Below are positions 15,450-23,545 of a stretch of DNA of 41,366 nt, in pieces. Position numbers and translations under genes: made by a program. The DNA is from Halorubrum vacuolatum (GTDB lineage Archaea; Halobacteriota; Halobacteria; Halobacteriales; Haloferacaceae): the NCBI RefSeq assembly GCF_900188065.1, contig NZ_FZNQ01000020.1:1-41366 (forward strand), read 5' to 3'. The first letter of the stretch is position 1. Each line of letters begins with the position of its first letter. The notes beneath the pieces were generated by a model. The model had not been told where the DNA came from. It made no database searches and was given only the letters and a program-made list of their open reading frames with translations.

Positions 15450-16697
15450 TTACTGATCAAGCGGTTCCCGAAGCGACCACGTATCCGTCGCCGGATCGAG
15501 CCGATGCGGCTCCGCACCACGCTCCGTGAGGATGCCGCTGTGAAACAGCATGGCTTTCAGCTGGAACACGGCCGGGGAATGATAGACGGCCCCGTCGGTG
15601 AGCGCGTTCGCCTGCAGGTGACCGTCCTCATCGAGCACTCGGCTTCGGGCGTCCTCGGTTCCACGGACGAACAGCTCAACCGTGAACGTTGGGTGCTGGA
15701 CGTGAAGCCATTCGACCAGATCGATAAGCGATGGGTCCGTAATGCCCTCCTCGTGCATCGTCTGGAGTTCCGCGACGAGCAACCGCGTCGCCGGGTACGA
15801 CCAGACGACGCGACGGACGAGCATCCCCCACTCGGGAGCGAGATCGACGAAGCGTTTCCGAGCGCGTTTCCACCGCTCGAAGGTCGCGAGCGCTGCATCC
15901 ACGGATCCGTAGCGATGCAATGCAAACCGGACGACCTCCCGGCCCAACGGGGAGAGCACGAGTCGATCGGGCCGTTTTTCAATGAGACCGAGAAAGGCCG
16001 CTCCGTCACGGGCGCTATCGGTCGCCGCGACGACGTACGCCGAGAGCACCTCATCGGTGGGCCGCTCGTGGTAGAGCGCGAGCGGATACGCGAGGTAGTT
16101 CTTCGGATGGTTCAGTCCGAACGACTTGTTCGCGACACCCTGGGCGGTAGCCTGAAACCGTATTGCCGTCGCTTCCTCCGACGTTCGATTCCCCACGACC
16201 CGGGGAACCTCGAGGGATGTGACGGCTCCCCGCGAATCGACGCCGAGAACACCGACGTTGAGTTCGCGGGCGAGCGTGCGGCTCGATTGGGAGATCGCAT
16301 CGAGCGGTGCAGTCACGTACGCGACGTTCGCCTCGTGCAGGCGATCGTAGGCTTGGATAACGCCACGCTCGACATCGACCGGTGCGTTCGCTGTGTATCC
16401 TTTTGCCTCGATCGCGATGAGCGGTGGGTGATCGCCGAGTCGGTCGACCGCGAGAAACTCGGAGTCGAGCGGAGCGACCCCGACGAGATCCGGATAGCCA
16501 CCGCCGATCCGGACGTGATTGAACGGCGCGAGTTGTGATCGCACGTCCGCAGCGATCGGCTCCCCGGCGAGCCACTCATCCATCGCGAACTGCGTGTCCG
16601 TCACGGCGTACGTGTTCGGCTCGTCAGGCTCCGGAAAGAGGCGACGTTTGGTGTGTGCGAGGACCTGTGGTTCCGAAAGCGACGCCGCGGAGGCCAT
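15450..16697 (-). CDS. Unknown protein with PD-(D/E)XK-like nuclease core (415 aa)
   Basis: I do not recognise a named family. The N-terminal half contains GGGYPDLVGV at about 85-94 and LIAIEAKGYT at about 113-122. This D...E-x-K arrangement is that of PD-(D/E)XK nucleases, and the following VERGVIQAYDRLHEA looks like the helix that usually comes next. The C-terminal half (about 215-415) is helical, with several Trp/Arg-rich segments, and could be a DNA-binding or effector domain. There is no signal peptide or membrane segment. It is a single gene, 91 nt from the macro-domain gene and on the same strand. A nuclease for foreign or damaged DNA is possible; that is inference from the motif only. 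Confidence 0.8.
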   Translation of the reverse strand: MASAASLSEPQVLAHTKRRLFPEPDEPNTYAVTDTQFAMDEWLAGEPIAADVRSQLAPFNHVRIGGGYPDLVGVAPLDSEFLAVDRLGDHPPLIAIEAKGYTANAPVDVERGVIQAYDRLHEANVAYVTAPLDAISQSSRTLARELNVGVLGVDSRGAVTSLEVPRVVGNRTSEEATAIRFQATAQGVANKSFGLNHPKNYLAYPLALYHERPTDEVLSAYVVAATDSARDGAAFLGLIEKRPDRLVLSPLGREVVRFALHRYGSVDAALATFERWKRARKRFVDLAPEWGMLVRRVVWSYPATRLLVAELQTMHEEGITDPSLIDLVEWLHVQHPTFTVELFVRGTEDARSRVLDEDGHLQANALTDGAVYHSPAVFQLKAMLFHSGILTERGAEPHRLDPATDTWSLREPLDQ

Positions 16698-16802
16698 AAT
16701 TCGACATAAACAGGTGATCTAATCAAACTTCGGTGGCGGACGGCGTGCCGTAGATCGGAAGCGATCCTCACGCGATGTGCTCTCACGAAGGGTATCACCC
16801 CT

Positions 16803-18101
16803 CTATGAGGCGGTCGGCTCCGAATGTTCCCCCACGCGACACACCGCCTCGGCTAGGACCTCCGCACCGATTCGGAGGCTTCGTTCATCGATGTCGAACG
16901 TCGACGTGTGATGGGCGCTCGGGTGATCGGTTCCGATGATGAGGTACGTCGCCAGTCCGCCGTCGTCCTGTACGCGCTCCATGAGGAAGGTGGCGTCCTC
17001 GCTCGCGCCGAAGTCGGCGACCGGAACGACGTCGTCGACGGCATCGACGTCGGCCGCAACCGTCGCGACGTGGTCGATGAGTGCCGGGTCGCTATCGGCA
17101 CGGGGTGATTCGCTGATGACCTCGAAGGAGAGATCACAGCCGTGAGCGTGTGCCGCCCCGTCGAAGGCACGCCGGAGCCGACGTTTCATATACTCCATCA
17201 GTTCGGTCGTCTCCCCGCGCGCTTCCGCTTCCACGTGCGCGTGGTCCGCGATGACGTTGCTCGCGGAACCGGCCTCACAGTAACCGAGGTTGACGCGGGT
17301 CATCCCCTCGCCGTGTCGCGGGATCCCGTATGCGTTCGAGATGGCGGTTCCGAGCGCCTGCATGGCGTTTTCGCCCTCGTGTGGGGCTTTTCCGGCGTGT
17401 GCGGAGATCCCTTCGAACGTCGCGTCGACGTGACACATCGCCAAGGCGCGCTCGATGCCGGCGACGACTCGACCGGTGGGGTGATCGAGCCCGACGTGTG
17501 CCGCAAAGAGATACTCAATATCCTCGATGAAACGGCTCTTCGCCATCGGAAACCCGCCGCCGCTGATCTCCTCGGCCGGCTGAAAAAAGACGGTTAGCCG
17601 CCCGCTGAAGTCGCTCGCTTTCACGCGTTCGAGGACGGCAAGCCCCCACGTCATATGCACGTCGTGGCCGCAGGCGTGCATCGTCCCCTCGACCTCCGAG
17701 CGGAACCCCTCACGCGCCGGCTGGTGAGTCGATGCGTCCGACTCCTCGATGAACAGCCCGTCGATATCGACCCGAAGGCCGATTGAGGGACCTGCACCGC
17801 GGTCCAGCACCGCCACACATCCCGTGCTGCCGCCAGCCATCGATTCGAGGAGGTCCTCGCGGGCCCCACGCTCACGGGCACGCGTTAGCCACGGCTCGGA
17901 GGCGTCGTCGTCGAGAACGGCCATCCGATCCCCGGGATCGTACGCCTCACGACCGACCGCCAACTCGTCGACGCCGATCCGTTCGATCTCCTCGACGAGG
18001 CGGTGGGTCGTGTAGAACTCCCGCCAGCCGGGCTCCGGGTGACGGTGAAACCCACGGCGCAGTTCGACAAGCCGGTCCGAACCGGATTCCGTCATGTCCA
18101 T
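16803..18101 (-). CDS. M20D amidohydrolase, AbgA-like (432 aa)
   Basis: This zinc peptidase-family enzyme carries ACGHDVH at 143-149 and FQPAEE at 173-178, with late His residues in HPSAHHTS. The layout resembles E. coli AbgA, the p-aminobenzoyl-glutamate hydrolase subunit. Both have an early inserted segment after the first helix pair (DRMAVLDDDASEPWLTRARE, then GGSTGCVAVLD) that ordinary M20D hydrolases lack, and the same length (436). The frame is open far upstream, but the Met at 18101 begins the conserved part; a Met 12 codons earlier is possible. It is divergent from the dehydrogenase gene. Release of p-aminobenzoate from folate-like compounds is inferred; other N-acyl amino acid substrates are possible. 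Confidence 0.85.
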   Translation of the reverse strand: MDMTESGSDRLVELRRGFHRHPEPGWREFYTTHRLVEEIERIGVDELAVGREAYDPGDRMAVLDDDASEPWLTRARERGAREDLLESMAGGSTGCVAVLDRGAGPSIGLRVDIDGLFIEESDASTHQPAREGFRSEVEGTMHACGHDVHMTWGLAVLERVKASDFSGRLTVFFQPAEEISGGGFPMAKSRFIEDIEYLFAAHVGLDHPTGRVVAGIERALAMCHVDATFEGISAHAGKAPHEGENAMQALGTAISNAYGIPRHGEGMTRVNLGYCEAGSASNVIADHAHVEAEARGETTELMEYMKRRLRRAFDGAAHAHGCDLSFEVISESPRADSDPALIDHVATVAADVDAVDDVVPVADFGASEDATFLMERVQDDGGLATYLIIGTDHPSAHHTSTFDIDERSLRIGAEVLAEAVCRVGEHSEPTAS

Positions 18102-18218
18102 GCGTGACACATGCACGGGCTTAACGTACACGATCATCGTGTATTTTGAATACAAAAAAGGGTAAGTAACCGACCGACGAAGGGCGGACATCACCGCTTC
18201 ACCGCGGAAGACCCCAGC
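18102..18218. promoter_or_regulatory. Divergent spacer with two small palindromes
   Basis: Between the amidohydrolase and dehydrogenase genes lie CGATCATCG (18131-18139, perfect palindrome) and GTATT-TTG-AATAC (18141-18153, perfect inverted repeat). The AT-rich TTTTTTGTATTC on the minus strand overlaps the second and may be the TATA region of the amidohydrolase. Adjacent palindromes over a promoter suggest an operator, but no regulator gene is next to it. Confidence 0.4.
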
Positions 18219-19220
18219 ATGAGCGAGCATGAGTCCGTCGACGACGATCGCACAGCAGCCGACCATCCCGACATCGTCGTCCTCCGTGAGGGGACGGAAG
18301 GGCTTTCGATGGCGTCGTACGCGGAGACGCTTCGCGAGCGGCTGCCCGACCGGACGGTCGTCCTCGCACGAACCCCACGCGAGGAGCGGGAACTCGTCCC
18401 GAACGCCCGCGTCGTGACCGGGATCACCGTCGAGGCGGATCTGATCGCGGATGCGGATCGGTTGGAGCTGTTCGCCTGCACCTTCGCGGGTACCGACCAC
18501 GTTCCGGTCGAGCGGCTCGTCGACCACGGTGTCGCCGTGACGAACGCGGGCGGGATCCACGCACCCGGTATCGCCGAGCAGTCGATCGCCAACATGCTCG
18601 TCTTCGCCCGGCGACTGCATGAGGGATGGCGCCGCAAATCGAACGCCGAGTGGCGCCACTTTCAGTCGTTCGAGTTCACCGGCAGCACCGTCACCGTGAT
18701 CGGTCTCGGATCGATCGGCCAGGAGATCCTCCAACGGCTGGCGGGCTTCGAGGTCGACACCATCGGGGTCAGATACACCCCCTCGAAGGGCGGGCCAGCC
18801 GACGAGGTGATCGGGTTCGAGACGGACGCGATCCACGATGCGCTCGCACGCAGCGACTACGTCGTCATCGCGTGCCCCTTGAACGACCTCACCCGTGGGC
18901 TGATCGGCGAGGCCGAGTTGGCGACGCTGCCGCCGCACGCCGTCCTCGTCAACGCCGCCCGCGGCGGCATCGTCGACACCGACGCGCTCGTCTCCGCGCT
19001 TCGATCGAGCGGGCTTCGCGGCGCCGCGCTCGATGTGACCGACCCCGAGCCGCTGCCCGCCGATCACCCGCTGTGGGATCTGGAGAACTGCCTCATCACC
19101 CCGCACACCGGCGGACACACGCCGAAACACTGGGACCGTCTCGCGGACATCGTCGCCGACAACGTCGCCGCGTTGGACGGCGACGGCGAACTCAGAAACC
19201 TCGTGGCGGCGCCCGAATGA
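18219..19220 (+). CDS. D-2-hydroxyacid dehydrogenase (333 aa)
   Basis: This NAD(P)-dependent enzyme interconverts 2-ketoacids and D-2-hydroxyacids. The nucleotide-binding motif is GLGSIG at 162-167. The catalytic triad is R248 (NAARGG), E277 (DPEPLP) and H296 (TPHTGGH). The hinge signature around NAGGIHAPGIAEQ (109-121) is conserved. The first 17 residues are a polar extension. Haloarchaeal homologues include the D-2-hydroxyacid dehydrogenase of Haloferax mediterranei. It is divergent from the AbgA-like gene and converges with the TFS gene. The specific substrate is not evident. Confidence 0.92.
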   Translation: MSEHESVDDDRTAADHPDIVVLREGTEGLSMASYAETLRERLPDRTVVLARTPREERELVPNARVVTGITVEADLIADADRLELFACTFAGTDHVPVERLVDHGVAVTNAGGIHAPGIAEQSIANMLVFARRLHEGWRRKSNAEWRHFQSFEFTGSTVTVIGLGSIGQEILQRLAGFEVDTIGVRYTPSKGGPADEVIGFETDAIHDALARSDYVVIACPLNDLTRGLIGEAELATLPPHAVLVNAARGGIVDTDALVSALRSSGLRGAALDVTDPEPLPADHPLWDLENCLITPHTGGHTPKHWDRLADIVADNVAALDGDGELRNLVAAPE

Positions 19221-19243
19221 AATCCTGCCCACAGTGAACGGCG

Positions 19244-19258
19244 GGGGTTCCGCTTTTT
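19244..19258 (+). terminator. Possible T-rich terminator after the dehydrogenase gene
   Basis: A GC-rich stretch (CGGGGGTTCCG) followed by TTTTT at 19254-19258 lies 24-38 nt past the stop codon and before the convergent TFS gene. Archaeal termination needs only a T run, and this one is well placed. No strong hairpin is seen. Confidence 0.4.
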
Positions 19259-19273
19259 GCCGGCTTGTATCCC

Positions 19274-19603
19274 TTAATTATATCCGCGCCACCGTCTTCC
19301 ACACTCCTTGCATTTAAAAAAGCGCGTCGGCGGCTCGTCCGCCGAGGCGGTCTGTTTGATCGTATACCATGCCTCCTCGTGTCCACAGCGATCGCAGTGA
19401 ACGTCGGTCGCGGTCGGTTTTCCCTCGAAGTTCGCGCCTTCCTCGGTCTCGATCACCTCGGCGTCCGTCTGTTCCTCGGTGGACTCGAAGCGCGCCGCCA
19501 ACTCCGCGTCACGATCCGTTCTCGCGCCACAGTCCTCGTTGCGACAGACCATGGCGTCGTCCCGCGAGACCATCATCGTGCCGCACTCCTCACAGAACTG
19601 CAT
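19274..19603 (-). CDS. tfs: Transcription factor S, TFIIS-like RNA polymerase cleavage factor (109 aa)
   Basis: This is an archaeal TFS, which helps stalled RNA polymerase cleave its transcript. The N-terminal zinc ribbon has CEECGTMM and CRNEDCG. The C-terminal ribbon has CDRCGHEEAW, the acidic hairpin ADEP that enters the polymerase active site, then FFKCKECGRRWR. Length matches the family (about 105-112). The start at 19603 (MQFCEECG) is chosen because the ribbon begins there; nine codons upstream are also open. It follows the DPF-repeat gene by 49 nt on the same strand. Haloarchaea often have more than one TFS, and which paralogue this is cannot be told. Confidence 0.92.
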   Translation of the reverse strand: MQFCEECGTMMVSRDDAMVCRNEDCGARTDRDAELAARFESTEEQTDAEVIETEEGANFEGKPTATDVHCDRCGHEEAWYTIKQTASADEPPTRFFKCKECGRRWRGYN

Positions 19604-19652
19604 ATCGCTGCCTACGTGCCCGCACCACAAAAGACCCCCATCCCGGGCGGGT

Positions 19653-20273
19653 TCACGAGTGCGTATCGAACTGTGGCCCGTCCTCGCCGACCATCGGGCA
19701 GTTTCGAACCCGGAACTCGTTGCCCTCGAGCACCTCGAGTATCTCGCCGTCCTCGTGGGTACACGCCGTTTCGGGTGGTTCCGAGAGATGTGGGCAGCGC
19801 TGACAGTAGAGCCGTTTGTTCACGACGTGATCGACCCCGTCGGTCATCGCTCCCGGCCCGACCGTGTCATACTCCTCATCCGCCGCCAGCGCCTCCCAGA
19901 CCTCGTCGTCGTGTAGCTCGTCCACCTCCATCCGCTCGAAGGGGTCATCGATGTCGACGCCGTCCCCCTCGGTCAGCGCGGCGAACGGATCCTCGTCGGT
20001 ACCGACCGCATGGTCCCCAGCCGATCCCGTCGGCGATGACGTATCCCCCTCCTGTATGGCCGCGAACGGATCCTCATCTGCAGGCGGATCGTCCGCGGGA
20101 GGACCGTCCACATCGTCCTCGAGCGCGGCGAACGGATCCTCGTCCGCGGGTTGATCGCCGTCATCGTCCGTCTCCAAGGCGGTAAACGGATCGTCGTCCG
20201 CGGACTGATCGTCACCGTTCGCCTCAAGCGCGGCGAACGGATCCTCGTCCGACTTCCGGTCGTCCCCGCTCAT
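19653..20273 (-). CDS. Acidic protein with six DPF repeats and a C-terminal Cys cluster (206 aa)
   Basis: The first 115 residues are a low-complexity acidic chain carrying six DPF motifs, at 11-13, 28-30, 46-48, 68-70, 95-97 and 110-112. Five have the form (E/D)DPF(A/T)A(L/I). The spacing is irregular, 15 to 27 residues. The rest is folded-looking (DDEVWEALAADEEYDTVGPG) and ends with Cys at 157, 160, 171 and 192 plus two His (CQRCPH, ACTH), likely a zinc site. The ATG overlaps the stop of the coiled-coil gene (ATGA), so the two are coupled. The DNA repeats with CGAACGGATCCTCGTC, so copy number may vary between strains. Function unknown; the motif array suggests multivalent docking. Confidence 0.85.
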   Translation of the reverse strand: MSGDDRKSDEDPFAALEANGDDQSADDDPFTALETDDDGDQPADEDPFAALEDDVDGPPADDPPADEDPFAAIQEGDTSSPTGSAGDHAVGTDEDPFAALTEGDGVDIDDPFERMEVDELHDDEVWEALAADEEYDTVGPGAMTDGVDHVVNKRLYCQRCPHLSEPPETACTHEDGEILEVLEGNEFRVRNCPMVGEDGPQFDTHS

Positions 20274-21316
20274 CGGCGATCATCCCGGGTTCCCCCAGGG
20301 CCCTCCGTCGGTACGCTCCCGGTGTCGTCGGTACCGGATCCCCTCGAACCGGCCGCATCCCCCGAGCCGGCCACCTCCCCCTCCAACGCGGGTGGGTCGC
20401 CAGCGATCAGCCGAGACGTGCCGAAAAAGCCCGATTTGGGCGTCAGGTCGCTGAACTCCCGGTCACAGTGTGGGCAGCGTGGCGCCGTGAGCAACGTCAA
20501 TCGCACCGTCTCCTCACAGTGTGTACACGCCGCCTTCCGGATCCCGTGGGTGTTCGCGAGCGCCGTCAGGCGCGTCAGCGTCTCGGCATCCGTGGTTCGC
20601 CGCTCGACGACCCGAAGCCGTCGTTGGACGCTCACGACCGCGTTCGCGATCCTGGAGAGCTTTTCGGAGACGTCGGTATCGACTTCACCACCTTCGACCG
20701 TCGACTCCATCGATTCGATCCGGTCGGCGAGGTCGGCGACCGTCCCACGCAGCTCCCCTACCGCGTCCGATGTGGCGTTGTCCTCGCCGGCGTCGAACGC
20801 GTCCGCTGGGCTGCCGTCCGTCGTCCGGTCTTCCAGTTCCGCGACGGTTTCGCGAAGCGTCTCCACCGTCGACGCGAGTTCAGGATGGTCGTGGTCCGCG
20901 GGGGCCTTCTGCTCCGCCTCGCGGTAGATCCGCACGAGACGTGTCCGTACGTCCTCGATCTTCTCTTCGGTATCGTTCCGTACCTCCGACAGATCATCGG
21001 ACAGTTCGTCGAGGTCCTCGGCGAGCTCCGACACCTGCGCGGAGAGATCGGCGACATCCTCGTGGAGCTCGGAGATGTCCGCATGCAGGTCCGTCCGGTC
21101 GTCGGTCAGTTCCTCACCATCCGTCGAGCCGTCAGCCGCGGTCTCGAGTTCGACGAGACGGTCCTCTATCGTTTCGAGTTCCTCCATCGACGGCACGTCG
21201 ACGCCCTCGGCCTCCGCGATGGCGATGAGCGCACGCATGAGCACCTCGGTTCGCTCGATGCCGGCGGCCGCCGCGGCTTCGTCGATCACCTCGTCGAATG
21301 CGTCGATATCGCTCAT
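20270..21316 (-). CDS. Coiled-coil protein with zinc ribbon, function unknown (348 aa)
   Basis: The N-terminus (1-40) is a compact helical segment. A long heptad-rich coiled coil runs from about 45 to 135, and more heptads at 145-165 and 185-240. A zinc ribbon follows with C264-x2-C267 and C281-x2-C284, then FFGTSRLIAG and a disordered Gly/Ser/Asp tail of about 40 residues. There is no signal or membrane segment. It is upstream of and coupled to the DPF-repeat gene, and a TATA-like ATACTTAAG lies about 40-50 nt before its ATG. Shape suggests a cytoplasmic scaffold or nucleic-acid-associated protein. I know no established function. Confidence 0.85.
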   Translation of the reverse strand: MSDIDAFDEVIDEAAAAAGIERTEVLMRALIAIAEAEGVDVPSMEELETIEDRLVELETAADGSTDGEELTDDRTDLHADISELHEDVADLSAQVSELAEDLDELSDDLSEVRNDTEEKIEDVRTRLVRIYREAEQKAPADHDHPELASTVETLRETVAELEDRTTDGSPADAFDAGEDNATSDAVGELRGTVADLADRIESMESTVEGGEVDTDVSEKLSRIANAVVSVQRRLRVVERRTTDAETLTRLTALANTHGIRKAACTHCEETVRLTLLTAPRCPHCDREFSDLTPKSGFFGTSRLIAGDPPALEGEVAGSGDAAGSRGSGTDDTGSVPTEGPGGTRDDRR

Positions 21317-21492
21317 CCCGACTCACCAACCATTCTGCCTTCCGTTCGAGCGGCTCACTTAAGTATCCTCCCGCGTAGTTCTCTCGATCGATAGCGCCAC
21401 GACGGGAACGACGATGTCGTCCGTGTCGCGGACGGGTTCGGCCGACCGTTCCGGGCGACGATGCCAGTGAACAATGCCTCCACGTCGCCACC

Positions 21493-22329
21493 TCACCGGA
21501 TCTTTCTGACGTCGCTGATGTCGAATCCACCGTCGTGGATCTCCGTCTCGAAGCGGACGATGTCTTCCTCTTCGATCCGTGCGAGCACGCCGCGGAACTC
21601 CCGCACGACCATCGTCCGGGCCCGTTGTGATCCGCCGCTTTCCCAGGTGAACCGAAACGTCCCGCTCGCGGCGTCCATCAGCGTGCCGAACTCCCTGTCC
21701 GTTAACGCGTCCTCGTTGACCAACACGAGAATGAGCCCGCCCCAGTGATACGCTGCCTTCTTCAATCCGCGCATGACCATCGTGATGTCGCTCCATGCCA
21801 GATCATCGGAGACGGAGGAGACGAGGTCGGTCACCGAATCGATGCAGATCAGGCTCTCTGTCGCGTGGGCGGTGAGGTATTCGCCGAGCGCGGTCAGCAC
21901 GTCGTCTGGACGGTCGCGCTGACCGAGTTCGGCGAGCGAGGTCGTCTGGTCTTCATACCACTCACGTGGAAGCGGGCTGAGCTGGAAGAACTCCGGGGAG
22001 AGGTCCCGGAACGTGATCCCGTCGGCGGCGCTCTCGACGATCTCTTCGGCCATGGTGTAACGCATCTCGCGAATGATGTCGCCCGGATCCGCGGTAAACG
22101 AGAGGTAATGCACCTCGGAGGACACCCGCGCTCCGTCGGCGACCTCGCCGTAGTAGAGGTCGAACAGATCCGTATCAGTTCGTGCCAACGCACTCATCGC
22201 CGCACTCGTGTAAAGGAACTCGCGGGCACCGGCGCCCGATTCGCCGGCGAGAAGCACGACGCTGCCCGGCGGCGAACCGCCGCCGATGATCGAATCCAGC
22301 CGTGCGATCCCGAACGGTACACTCGACAT
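21493..22329 (-). CDS. RecA/KaiC-superfamily protein with degenerate P-loop (HTR-like, 278 aa)
   Basis: The fold is that of RecA/KaiC-like ATPases: FGIARLDSIIGGGSPPGSVV at 6-25 is the usual lead-in. Walker A is changed, with GESGAGAR at 29-36 where GxxxxGK(T/S) is expected, so the catalytic Lys is Ala. Walker B LICID at 160-164 is present. Similar proteins in haloarchaea are annotated HTR-like or RecA-superfamily ATPase. It follows beta-RFAP synthase by 18 nt on the same strand, and the coiled-coil gene is 176 nt further on. It may bind but not hydrolyse ATP, acting as a sensor or scaffold. Confidence 0.85.
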   Translation of the reverse strand: MSSVPFGIARLDSIIGGGSPPGSVVLLAGESGAGAREFLYTSAAMSALARTDTDLFDLYYGEVADGARVSSEVHYLSFTADPGDIIREMRYTMAEEIVESAADGITFRDLSPEFFQLSPLPREWYEDQTTSLAELGQRDRPDDVLTALGEYLTAHATESLICIDSVTDLVSSVSDDLAWSDITMVMRGLKKAAYHWGGLILVLVNEDALTDREFGTLMDAASGTFRFTWESGGSQRARTMVVREFRGVLARIEEEDIVRFETEIHDGGFDISDVRKIR

Positions 22330-22347
22330 ACTACGTATCCCGAGGGC

Positions 22348-23406
22348 TCATCGCTTAGTGTTGTTGCTCGGAACGCGTGTTTTCCGATCCGGGTCCTGCA
22401 CCCGTGCACCCTCGTTGGCGCCACCTACCACCGTCACCTCGCCGTCGACTCCCGCCGCCGACAACGCCGCCGCCCCCGCCTCGCGTGCTGCATCCGCGTG
22501 ATCGACGTCGGTGACGCCGTAGACCGTCGGCCCCCACGAGGACTGCCCGGCACCGAAGACCGCCGGCGACGACTCCAAGGCGGCAACGACGTCCCCGACG
22601 GGGGGGCGATAGACGCCACCCTGCTCGTCGGCATACCACGCCCCGTTGAGTCGACCGATCTCCGCAACCGCGGCGCCGAAGGTCTCCGCACGGCCCTCCG
22701 CGACCGCGGGCAGCACGCGACGCGTCACGATCCCAGAGATCCGATCGGCGAGCTCCGGGGAGGCCCGCTCGACGGCGTCGCGCATGGCGGCGTCCTCGAT
22801 GGCACCGTTTCGTCCCGGCTTCGCGTCCGGACGGACGATGAGGAACCGCCAGCCGTCGGGGATCGGGTGCCGAACCGCGACCGCGGGTACCGACCAGCTG
22901 CCATCGGCCGGCCGCTCCGTCGTGAATCGCGTCGTCGGATGGCCGGCATCCAGGATGAATCCCCCTCCCTCGAAGGCGGCGACCCCAACCCCCGACCGAC
23001 CGCCTCGGCCGAGCGCCGGTGCGCGCCTGCGAACCTCCGGGTCCCGCGCGTGTGCGTGCGAAATAGCGGCGAGCGTCGTCAGCGCGACCTGCGTCCCGCT
23101 CCCCAAGCCGGTATGCCGCGGGAGTGCGGACTCGACCGTGAGCGCCGCGCCCTCGACCTCGAGCAGCGACGTGGCCCGCTCGGCATATGTCCGCACATCC
23201 GCGACGAGCGCGTCCATCGATCCGCCAGCCGCGCCATCGACGGCGTCGTCGGCCACCTCGACGGTTATCGCCCCGGATGGAGCTGCCTCGACGGACACCC
23301 GCGGCTCGGCAAGCGTGATCCCAAGCGCCCCGTAGAGCCGCTCGTGTGAGAGGCTGAGGTTGCAAAACCCGAAGTGCAGCCGGGCGCCGGCGCTGACACG
23401 GACCAT
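22348..23406 (-). CDS. Beta-ribofuranosylaminobenzene 5'-phosphate synthase (352 aa)
   Basis: This GHMP-kinase-fold enzyme (MptG type) joins p-aminobenzoate to phosphoribosyl pyrophosphate, the first committed step to the methanopterin side chain. The N-terminus SAGARLHFGFCNLS and the loop LPRHTGLGSGTQVALTTLAA (115-134) are characteristic, as is GRGGRSGVGVAAFEGGGFI. Length is near the family norm (about 320-350). Haloarchaea lack methanogenesis but keep homologues, so the product may be a pterin-type C1 carrier or another compound. It is cotranscribed with the RecA-like gene downstream. MptA is coded 3 kb away. Confidence 0.88.
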   Translation of the reverse strand: MVRVSAGARLHFGFCNLSLSHERLYGALGITLAEPRVSVEAAPSGAITVEVADDAVDGAAGGSMDALVADVRTYAERATSLLEVEGAALTVESALPRHTGLGSGTQVALTTLAAISHAHARDPEVRRRAPALGRGGRSGVGVAAFEGGGFILDAGHPTTRFTTERPADGSWSVPAVAVRHPIPDGWRFLIVRPDAKPGRNGAIEDAAMRDAVERASPELADRISGIVTRRVLPAVAEGRAETFGAAVAEIGRLNGAWYADEQGGVYRPPVGDVVAALESSPAVFGAGQSSWGPTVYGVTDVDHADAAREAGAAALSAAGVDGEVTVVGGANEGARVQDPDRKTRVPSNNTKR

Positions 23407-23545
23407 CGGTTGGATCAGCTACGTGCGCGGCGGGTAAAACCACCGTGTCGACGGCCGTGCTTGCCGGACAGTCCGACCGCTGTCGACATACCGAGCCGAG
23501 ACCAAAGCTGTCTGAGCGCCCCGAGCGACGCGATCGCCCCGTCGA

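Noticed and set aside
18102-19232. Extension of the amidohydrolase frame across the dehydrogenase gene
   Set aside because: It is antisense to a complete D-2-hydroxyacid dehydrogenase, and the extra sequence has no family resemblance.
19950-20260. CRISPR-like array from repeated CGAACGGATCCTCGTC units
   Set aside because: The repeats are in frame and code the DPF motifs, with irregular spacing and coding spacers.
21745-23349. 534-residue plus-strand open frame
   Set aside because: It is antisense to the RecA-like and beta-RFAP synthase genes and has no protein-like motif.
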